Notes under the pieces: model-generated
Database searches by the model: none
Seen by the model: the letters and a program-made list of their open reading frames with translations, nothing else
What the model was told of the DNA's origin: nothing
Source of the DNA: Hyphomicrobiales bacterium
GTDB lineage: Bacteria; Pseudomonadota; Alphaproteobacteria; Rhizobiales; Phreatobacteraceae
Assembly: GCA_017304475.1 (NCBI GenBank)
Contig: JAFKKV010000012.1
Span: 345,169-409,168, forward strand
DNA length: 64,000 nucleotides
Reading direction: 5' to 3'
Part shown: in pieces, positions 16,517 through 23,208 of the stretch
Position numbering within the stretch: position 1 is the first letter of the stretch
Layout of the letters: the number at the start of each line of letters is the position of its first letter
Position numbers and translations under genes: made by a program

Positions 16517-17593
16517 CTAATCCAGCACGACGCGGCCCGAAGGCGTGAGCTGGTCGCAACGCCAGATGCTGAACCGGCTGTCGCTGTCCCAGTCGTAATA
16601 GATCAGCGCCTTGACGCGGCCGGAACCCGAATAGGCCAGGAATTCCGCCTCGATGGCACGCACCCGCTCGGCGCGCGCACGGTCATCAGCCGGGCATGCG
16701 CGGTCGGTGTTGGCCACGCCCCATTCGGTGATCCAGCATGGCGCACGGCCCGTGCCTGCCTCGCCGCAGAGCTGCATCTGCTGGCGAATATGGGCCTGCC
16801 ACCTCTCGCCTTCGGGATAGAGATGCAGGCCGACGCCGTCGATCAGCTCGAACAGGCCGCGCTGGCGGAGCGCGGCCAGGAAAACCGAGGCCTCGACCGC
16901 ATCGCCGCCCGAGCGGGCGGCCCAGGCCGCGGGAATATCGGCGAGGCCCGCGGAGACGATCGGGACGCGCGGAAAGACGCTGCTCGCGTCACGCAGCTTT
17001 CGGGCGACGCGCAGAATGGCGACATAATTGTCGAGCCCGCGCTCGAATTCCGGCAGGCCGGGCATGCGGGAGATCGACGCGCCGTCATAGACGGTGCCGC
17101 GCTCGCCGACCGCGAGGTCGCCGTTGAAATCCGCCCAGTTCAATTCGTTGCTGAACTCGACGGCGAGAAGCGAAACCTGGCTTTTCTCGATCTCGCGCCA
17201 GAGCCAGGCGAAGCGGGCTTCGAACCTTGCGATGTCCAGTTCGGACAATCGGGGGCGCGCGGTAAACCGGCGGGCGGCAGGACGGGCAACGGCATCGGCG
17301 CGCATATAGTCGGGTGCGAGAATGCCGATGTTCAACACGACGGAGAGGCCGTTGGCGTGAGCGATTCGCAGCGTCTCGATGCCGTCCGCCGTGGGCCGCA
17401 CGATGTTCAGCCGCGCGACGCGAACGCCGTTGCCGACCATTTGCCGGATGATCCGCTCGCGCTCGGCGACCGGCAGCCCATTGAGGTTCACGCGATTGAC
17501 CCCGACAATGGTCCGCTGCTCGGCCGCGGAGGGCCGTGCGGCCGCAAAAAAAGTCAGGACAAGCGCGAAAACGAGAAGCGTTCTGCCTACCAA
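16517..17593 (-). CDS. Secreted glycoside-hydrolase-fold protein
   Basis: 358 aa from a TTG start with AGGAGG 4 nt upstream; the start overlaps the upstream stop by 7 bp. Upstream codons in the same frame belong to the overlapping gene's region and are not used. The N-terminus is a Sec signal peptide (LVGRTLLVFALVLTFFAAARPSAA). The mature part resembles TIM-barrel glycosidases of the GH5/GH39-like superfamily. VEFSNELNW resembles the acid/base 'NE' motif and CWITEWGVANT resembles the nucleophile 'TEWG' motif. It would act in the periplasm, possibly trimming or turning over the glycan made by neighbouring transferases. The exact GH family is uncertain. Confidence 0.75.
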   Translation of the reverse strand: MVGRTLLVFALVLTFFAAARPSAAEQRTIVGVNRVNLNGLPVAERERIIRQMVGNGVRVARLNIVRPTADGIETLRIAHANGLSVVLNIGILAPDYMRADAVARPAARRFTARPRLSELDIARFEARFAWLWREIEKSQVSLLAVEFSNELNWADFNGDLAVGERGTVYDGASISRMPGLPEFERGLDNYVAILRVARKLRDASSVFPRVPIVSAGLADIPAAWAARSGGDAVEASVFLAALRQRGLFELIDGVGLHLYPEGERWQAHIRQQMQLCGEAGTGRAPCWITEWGVANTDRACPADDRARAERVRAIEAEFLAYSGSGRVKALIYYDWDSDSRFSIWRCDQLTPSGRVVLD

Positions 17594-18453
17594 AGTTCCT
17601 CCTCGATCCTCTCGATCAAGCCGTCCGACGCCTCGCTGAACTTGCGGGCGAGCGGTCGCTTCTGGCCGGTGAGAAAGGCGAGGTCCTCGACCCGCTCGAA
17701 AGTGTGGGGAGCGGGAACCGTGTCCCACTTGGCGAAAACCAGGCTCGGCTTGATCGTCTCGTGCAATCCGAGCTTTACGATGGCGGTCTGAAAAAAAGCC
17801 TCGTCGGGAATGGCGGAGAACCGGAAGGCCTCGACGAAGCGGGGATCGGTCTCGACGAGCGCGACGATTTTTTCGGCGGTCGCACGCGTCAGCGACCACC
17901 ACTGCGCGCCCTTGGCATAGCGGTAGTCTTCGAGGAATTGGGGCCGCGCCAGCCGCGAGCGCTCGGCCTCGGCGACCATGCCGCTGATGTCTTCCTCGTC
18001 CAGATGGCGATGCAGGAAGTGCGTGCCCGGCCGGATTTCGCCGAGCCGGCTATCCGGAAGATAGGCATTCCTGATGCGCTGCATCGTCTCCGATGCCGGC
18101 GCGACGAGATCGGAATCGATGCAGTCGACACGCAGGTCGAGAATCTCGGCGAGCTTGCGCGGTGAGCAGAGCGGATAGGTATCGCCGGATATGAGCGTGA
18201 AGGTCTCCGTTTTCTCCATGGCCAGCCCATGCCTGAGCATATCGAGCGCGGCCGCGATCATGTTGTAGGAGCCCCAGCGGATGCGGTGCGACCGGGGCAG
18301 CAGGAAGACGCCGGCCGTGCCGTCGAAATCCTGCCTGTCCGCGGAGGCGTCGAGATGCGCGACGACGGTGAAATCTCCCGCGAGGCGGTCCCCCAGGCGC
18401 TTGAAAAGCCTGGGGAAACGGTGCGCGAGAATCATGATGCAATGGACGGACAT
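17587..18453 (-). CDS. GT14-like beta-1,6-N-acetylglucosaminyltransferase
   Basis: 288 aa from ATG 18453; in-frame GTG 18462 and TTG 18465 just upstream are alternatives. The start MSVHCIMILAHRFP, then LISGDTYPLCSPRKL, AKGAQWWSLTRATAEKI and IPDEAFFQTAI match the Core-2/I-branching (GT14, 'Branch') pattern of bacterial members. Bacterial homologues are usually annotated beta-1,6-GlcNAc-transferases, but the linkage of most is untested. It is the second gene of the operon, 12 bp after the pyruvyl-transferase-like gene and overlapping the glycosidase start by 7 bp. No membrane segment is seen. Confidence 0.85.
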   Translation of the reverse strand: MSVHCIMILAHRFPRLFKRLGDRLAGDFTVVAHLDASADRQDFDGTAGVFLLPRSHRIRWGSYNMIAAALDMLRHGLAMEKTETFTLISGDTYPLCSPRKLAEILDLRVDCIDSDLVAPASETMQRIRNAYLPDSRLGEIRPGTHFLHRHLDEEDISGMVAEAERSRLARPQFLEDYRYAKGAQWWSLTRATAEKIVALVETDPRFVEAFRFSAIPDEAFFQTAIVKLGLHETIKPSLVFAKWDTVPAPHTFERVEDLAFLTGQKRPLARKFSEASDGLIERIEEELW

Positions 18454-18465
18454 CGGCCTCACCAA

Positions 18466-19326
18466 TCACTCGACAAAATCGACCGAACTCCATCGGCGCA
18501 GGCTGTGGCGGTAGACCTCTTTGTTCTTCCCGTAGGAATTGTCATAGAGCCTGCAGGGCTTGTTCAGCATCGCCGAGCCGATCGCGACGTGCAGCCGATC
18601 GGTGACGACCGCCTGCGACGTCCGGATCGCTTCGAGGAAGCACCAGGACGAGCGCTCGGAATTGCGCGGCCAGACGCCGAACTCGAACAGCGAGGAAATG
18701 TCGATATCGCCGGCGCCGTGCTTGCCGGTCGATTCGCCATCGAGACGGAAGAACCGCATCTCCGGCTTTTTCGACAGGGCTGCCGGTATTGTGCCGGCTT
18801 CTGCGAGCTTGGTTACGAAGACGTTCTGGAATTCCGCGGCATCCGGGTCATTCGCCAGCAATTCCTCGGGATCGAGGTGGAACGCCATGTCATGGGCGAG
18901 CGCCACCTCGCATTTGGGATTGACCGAGACGACATGGTCGTAGCTCGGAATCTCGCGGCAGATGAGCAGGGTTTCCGATGGCAGGGAGGAGAGGATGTCC
19001 TCATTGCCCCTGATGGTGTGGGGCAGCAGAACGATCCGTTTGGCGCGGCCGGCGAACCGTTCGAGAGCGTTCCTTATCGTTGCGTATAGCGGAATAAAAT
19101 TGCCGCCTCCGCCCAGAATGACGGTGCGTCCGTCGACCTTGGCGTCCAGAGTTATCGCCTGATAGGAAATATTGAGGCGACGAAAGCACTGCATGGTCGC
19201 GGTCGATATCAGCGAGTCCCCGGCATTTCCGGAATTCGGGAGATAAAGCACTTCGCTATTGCGGAATTCTCGTAATATTTCGATGGCCTCATACCGCCTG
19301 AGCCAGCGGGAATTCAATCGATCCAT
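18466..19326 (-). CDS. Polysaccharide pyruvyl transferase family protein
   Basis: 286 aa. ATG 19326 is chosen because GAGGGA lies about 9 nt upstream; an in-frame start at 19458 would add 44 unlike residues. Characteristic stretches are LYLPNSGNAGDSLISTATMQC, VILGGGGNFIPLY, RIVLLPHTI and, near the C-terminus, SQAVVTDRLHVAIGSAML. These fit the family (CsaB/WcaK/ExoV-type) that adds ketal-linked pyruvate from PEP to sugars or is a structural relative of GT-B enzymes. It is the first gene of the five-gene minus-strand operon. Pyruvylated glycans are known anchors for S-layer proteins in other bacteria, which is suggestive next to SapC and RTX genes but not evidence here. Confidence 0.85.
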   Translation of the reverse strand: MDRLNSRWLRRYEAIEILREFRNSEVLYLPNSGNAGDSLISTATMQCFRRLNISYQAITLDAKVDGRTVILGGGGNFIPLYATIRNALERFAGRAKRIVLLPHTIRGNEDILSSLPSETLLICREIPSYDHVVSVNPKCEVALAHDMAFHLDPEELLANDPDAAEFQNVFVTKLAEAGTIPAALSKKPEMRFFRLDGESTGKHGAGDIDISSLFEFGVWPRNSERSSWCFLEAIRTSQAVVTDRLHVAIGSAMLNKPCRLYDNSYGKNKEVYRHSLRRWSSVDFVE

Positions 19327-19410
19327 CAGCTCTGTTCCCTCGGAATGCGCCAGAAGGCGGGGGTTCGAGTTGCGCCAGGGGTCGGCAGACCGGTCCGCGA
19401 TACCGGCAAA

Positions 19411-19426
19411 AAACTCGATCGAGTTT
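19411..19426. promoter_or_regulatory. Perfect palindrome AAACTCGATCGAGTTT
   Basis: A 16-bp fully symmetric site 85 bp upstream of the pyruvyl-transferase-like gene. Position and symmetry suit a dimeric repressor or activator site; the binding protein is unknown. Confidence 0.35.
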
Positions 19427-19920
19427 CTGCTCCCGTTCGCCCCTGCCGGTTGTCTCATCGGGGCGTGTCGGATTTGTTAAACCGGACCTGGGCCGGAGCC
19501 CGACATGCCCATGGCGAGCTTATGGCAGGGCGACAAAGATTGTCCATCGGCGCCCGGCGAGGCCATGCGTCACAGCGGCGACGGGGCGGCTTGACGACGC
19601 GGCTGCACCGACGAGGTGCGCCGGCCGGATCGCGACCGGTCATCAACACGACATGGTTCGCCGCTCCAATCGGCGGGTGAGATCACATGTGGCTGTTCTG
19701 GAGGCGCCTGCCGCCCGTTGCGGCATTGCAAGCCTCGCCTGCGGGCGCGGCGCATCGTGGCGCGGCGCCGGGCGCTGGCCGCGGACCATTCGTCGCCGTG
19801 CGACTCTGATTTTCATGGGTCGTCACGCGCCGCTCGGCTGCCATGCGGCAAGCGGCGCGGAGCCGCTTCGGGCGGCCGGATTCTCGCCTGCGTTTCAAAT
19901 TCGCCAGCATTTTCAGACGG

Positions 19921-19961
19921 ACTCTTTAAGAGTGCGGCCCCAATCTTGGCCTCATTCTTGC
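19921..19961 (+). promoter_or_regulatory. Palindrome plus weak sigma-54-like element before the exporter operon
   Basis: ACTCTT-T-AAGAGT (19921-19933) is followed 13 bp later by TGGCCTCATTCTTGC (19947-19961). This keeps the GG-N10-GC spacing and TTGC of sigma-54 promoters but departs at the ACG positions. It is 140 bp before the TTG start at 20102. Confidence 0.25.
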
Positions 19962-20101
19962 GGCAGAAGTCGCGTCGGGAACCGATGCTGTTCGGACAGG
20001 ACAGGGCGCGTCGTCGCGTTTCTTGCGCGGCCTGCCCGGCCGCAAAAACAAACGCGTTCACGACGTCACTCTTCATTCGCGCGCTTTGAGGATCAAGTCG
20101 C

Positions 20102-21850
20102 TTGAGTCTTTTCTCCGATGATCACTTCCTTCGGCAGGAACTGCCGAAATTCCGGCCGGCGCTTTATGCGCTCCTGGTTTTCAGCGCGATCATCACGCTG
20201 CTGTTCCTCCTGCCGTCGCTCTACATGTACCAGGTGTTCGAGCGGGTGATGCAGAGCCGGAACCTGTCGACCCTGATGTTCCTCAGTCTGATCGTCGCCG
20301 GCCTGACTGTGATCTGGACCGCGCTCGAACATATCCGTTCGCGCGTGCTCGGCGAGATCGCCAATGCGCTGGACGAGAGCATCAGCAAGCGGGTGTTCGA
20401 CGCGGTGAACCGGCAGACCAAGGCGCTCAGCGCCGATTCGCGCGCGATCGTCGTCCAGGACCTCAACATCATCAGGGATTTCGTCGGCGGCGCGCTTCCG
20501 GTCCAGTTCATGGACCTGTGCTTCGTTCCGCTGATCGTGCTCGCCGTCGTGCTGTTCCATCCCTTGATGGGAGCCGCCCTGCTCGGCCTCAGCATCATCG
20601 TCGTCGGCCTGTCGCTCTGGACGCAACGCGCCGCGCGCCATGAGATCAAGCGGTCGCTGACCGTCTCGACCAGGGCCAGCGAATTCGCCCGTTCGGTGAT
20701 GGCCTCATCCGAGGCATCCCGCGTCATGGGCATGATGCCCGCGCTCTCCGGGCGCTGGCGCGAACAGGTGCGCAGCGCGCTCGGCTGGCAGCAGGCCGCC
20801 ACCAGCAAGGCGGCGCTGCCGGCAGCGATGCTCAAATATCTGAGGCATCTCTACACGCCGATCATGCTGTGCATCGGCGTGGTGCTGTTTCTGCTCGAGC
20901 AGGTGGGACCGGGCGTCGTGTTCGCCGCCGTCATGGTCGTCGGCCGGGCGATCCAGCCCGTCGACGCGATCGCCAATAACTGGCGGAGCTTCTGGAGCGC
21001 CCATATGTCGATCGACCGGATCGACCGGCTGCTGCGCGAGGCCGGCCCGCCACAGGCCAAGGTGGCCTTGCCGGCGCCGAACGGACCCTTGCAGGTCTCG
21101 CGCATTGTCGCGACTCCGTCCGACCGGGACAATATCGTCCTGACCGACGTATCGTTCAGCGCCAATCCCGGATCGATCACCGCGGTCGTCGGCTCGAGCG
21201 GCGCGGGCAAGTCGTCGCTCGCCAAGGTGCTGGTGGGGGCCTGGAGCGTCCGCAAGGGCACGATCACGCTCGATGGCCATGACCTGACCCATTGGGACCA
21301 GGACGATCTCGGCCGGCATATCGGCTATGTGCCGCAGGATGTCGTGTTGCTGCCGGGAACGCTCGGCGAGAACATCGCCCGCTTCGACACGCTCGGCGGC
21401 GATACCGACCGCAAGATCATCGCGGCGGTGAAGCTCGCCGGCATCCAGGACATCGTGTCGAAACTGCCCGACGGCCTCAACACCAAGATCGGGCCGAACG
21501 GCCACACCTTGTCCGGCGGTCAGAGGCAAAGGGTGGCGCTGGCACGCGCCGTCTATGGCGAGCCCCAGCTGATCGTTCTCGACGAGCCGAACTCCAATCT
21601 CGACGCGATCGGCGAGAAGGGCCTGGCGGAGACGTTGGAGATCCTGCGCGATCGCGGCGCCATCGTCATTCTCGTGACGCACCGCCTGAACATGCTGGCT
21701 TACTGCGACCATGTCCTGGTGATGAATGGTGGAACGGTTCACGCCTTCGGCCCGCGCGACGCCGTCGTGAGCCGTCTCTCGATGGGGCAGCCCGCCCGTC
21801 AGATCGTCCAGCAGGGCAGTGCCGGCCGGTCCGGCTCGACTGCTGCCTAG
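20102..21850 (+). CDS. Type I secretion system permease/ATPase (PrtD-type)
   Basis: 582 aa, TTG start with GAGGA about 9 nt upstream. The N-terminal half carries the membrane domain: YALLVFSAIITLLFLLPSLYMYQVFERVM, then FLSLIVAGLTVIW, FVPLIVLAVVLFHPLMGAALLGLSIIVVG and IMLCIGVVLFLLEQVGPGVVFAAVMV. The C-terminal ATPase has Walker A GSSGAGKSS near residue 365, Q-loop YVPQDVVLLPGTLGENI, signature LSGGQRQRVALARA, Walker B LIVLDEPNSNLD and switch His in VTHR. It lacks the N-terminal C39-like domain of HlyB, which fits the PrtD/AprD class exporting RTX proteins. It is followed 16 bp later by its membrane-fusion partner. Likely cargo: the RTX proteins at 6528 and 9028. Confidence 0.95.
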   Translation: MSLFSDDHFLRQELPKFRPALYALLVFSAIITLLFLLPSLYMYQVFERVMQSRNLSTLMFLSLIVAGLTVIWTALEHIRSRVLGEIANALDESISKRVFDAVNRQTKALSADSRAIVVQDLNIIRDFVGGALPVQFMDLCFVPLIVLAVVLFHPLMGAALLGLSIIVVGLSLWTQRAARHEIKRSLTVSTRASEFARSVMASSEASRVMGMMPALSGRWREQVRSALGWQQAATSKAALPAAMLKYLRHLYTPIMLCIGVVLFLLEQVGPGVVFAAVMVVGRAIQPVDAIANNWRSFWSAHMSIDRIDRLLREAGPPQAKVALPAPNGPLQVSRIVATPSDRDNIVLTDVSFSANPGSITAVVGSSGAGKSSLAKVLVGAWSVRKGTITLDGHDLTHWDQDDLGRHIGYVPQDVVLLPGTLGENIARFDTLGGDTDRKIIAAVKLAGIQDIVSKLPDGLNTKIGPNGHTLSGGQRQRVALARAVYGEPQLIVLDEPNSNLDAIGEKGLAETLEILRDRGAIVILVTHRLNMLAYCDHVLVMNGGTVHAFGPRDAVVSRLSMGQPARQIVQQGSAGRSGSTAA

Positions 21851-21866
21851 ATTACGGGAAAAGCCC

Positions 21867-23201
21867 ATGTCCATCGCAGAAATCGGACAGTCTCATCCCG
21901 ACGCGCATGCGGGTCCGTCGACCGATTGGCGGCGCTCGGTCCGCATTGGTTATGCCATCGTCATCGGCGCTTTCGGCAGCTTCGCGCTGTGGGCGAGCCT
22001 GGCGCGGCTGGACGGCGCGGCGATCGCCAATGGCGTCGTGGCGAGCGAATCCTACCGGCGAACGGTCCAGCATCTGGAAGGCGGCATCGTCCAGGACATC
22101 CTGGTGCGTGACGGTGACCGGGTGAAGGCCGGTCAGGTCCTGCTGAAGCTCGATCCGACCCGCGTCACCGCCCAGAGCGACCTGTTCGGCAACCAGCTCG
22201 CCATTTTCGGCGCGCAGGAGGCAAGGCTGCTCGCCGAGTTCGAAGGCAAGAGCAGTTTCGAGTTTCCGCCCGACGTCATGGCGCGGCAGACCGACGCCGC
22301 GGTGCGGCCGGTGATCGAGGACCAGAAGCGGCTGTTCGAAAGCCGGCGGCGGGCGCTTTCCGGCAATGTCCAGATCGCCGAGGCCCAGATCGAGCAGGCA
22401 CGGCGCGAGATCGAACAGATCACCTCGGAGACCGAGACGGCGCGCGCCACGCTGGAACAGGTCGATGCCGAGCTGGCGCAGCTGCGCCCCCTGTTCAGAC
22501 GCCAGCTGGTGCCGACCACGCGCATCGCGCCGGTCGAGCGGGAGCGGTTGCGGCTCGCCGGAACCATCAGCACCGGCACGATCCAGGCGGCTAAGCTCAG
22601 GGAGCGGCTGTCGGAAGCGGAATTGCGCCGCCAGCAGGTCCTGCAGGAGCATCGCGAGGAGACCTCCGGCCAGCTCGCCGATGTCCGCAAGCAGCTCAAC
22701 GATACACGCCAGCAGATCCTGCTTAGCGCCGACAGCCAGAGACGCACCGATATCCGGGCGCCGATCGACGGCACGGTGCAGCAGCTCAGGATCTTCACCT
22801 CCGGCGGCGTGGTTCGGCCGGGTGAGCCGATCCTCGACGTGGTGCCCGCCAACGACCTGCTGGTCGTCAGGGCGAAGGTGTTGCCCAACGATGTCGACCG
22901 GGTGAGCGAGGGCATGTCCGCCGAGGTCAAATTCCCCGCGTTCCACTATGTCGGAACCCAGGTGATGCGTGGCGAGATCAGGGCGCTGTCGCGCGACCGG
23001 ATCATGGATGACGGCGTCAAGGATCCCTATTTCGCCGCGGAGGTGGTGGTCGACAGGTCGACCATTCCGGATTCGATTTCCCGCCGCCTCAGCGCCGGCA
23101 TGGTTGCCGACGTGGTCATTCCCACCGGCGAGCGGACGGTGATGAATTACCTGCTCCGCCCGATCCTGGAACGGTGGGCATCCGGCATGCGGGAGCGCTG
23201 A
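21867..23201 (+). CDS. HlyD-family membrane fusion protein of type I secretion
   Basis: 444 aa from ATG 21867 with GGGAAAAG upstream. A single inner-membrane helix lies near residues 28-48 (GYAIVIGAFGSFALWASLARL). Next come a lipoyl half (VVASESYRRTVQHLEGGIVQDILVRDGDRVKAGQVLLKLD), a long coiled-coil hairpin at about residues 160-300 (EQARREIEQITSETETARATL), the second lipoyl half with RAPIDGTVQQL, and a C-terminal beta-barrel ending IPTGERTVMNYLLRPILERW, typical of HlyD/PrtE. It links the ABC exporter to an outer-membrane TolC-type channel, which is not encoded in this window. Confidence 0.95.
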   Translation: MSIAEIGQSHPDAHAGPSTDWRRSVRIGYAIVIGAFGSFALWASLARLDGAAIANGVVASESYRRTVQHLEGGIVQDILVRDGDRVKAGQVLLKLDPTRVTAQSDLFGNQLAIFGAQEARLLAEFEGKSSFEFPPDVMARQTDAAVRPVIEDQKRLFESRRRALSGNVQIAEAQIEQARREIEQITSETETARATLEQVDAELAQLRPLFRRQLVPTTRIAPVERERLRLAGTISTGTIQAAKLRERLSEAELRRQQVLQEHREETSGQLADVRKQLNDTRQQILLSADSQRRTDIRAPIDGTVQQLRIFTSGGVVRPGEPILDVVPANDLLVVRAKVLPNDVDRVSEGMSAEVKFPAFHYVGTQVMRGEIRALSRDRIMDDGVKDPYFAAEVVVDRSTIPDSISRRLSAGMVADVVIPTGERTVMNYLLRPILERWASGMRER

Positions 23202-23208
23202 CGATGGC

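Larger units (their letters stand above)
19327..20101. other. Divergent intergenic region between glycan operon and type I secretion operon
   Basis: 775 bp with no convincing gene; small frames on both strands look random. It must hold the two divergent promoters. Notable sites are the perfect 16-bp palindrome at 19411-19426, the palindrome ACTCTT-T-AAGAGT at 19921-19933 and a weak sigma-54-like element at 19947-19961. The middle part is GC-rich and featureless to my eye. Confidence 0.6.

Noticed and set aside
19653..20105. Small plus-strand frame before the exporter gene
   Set aside because: Arg/Pro/Ser-rich random composition, no ribosome site, and it covers the expected promoter region.
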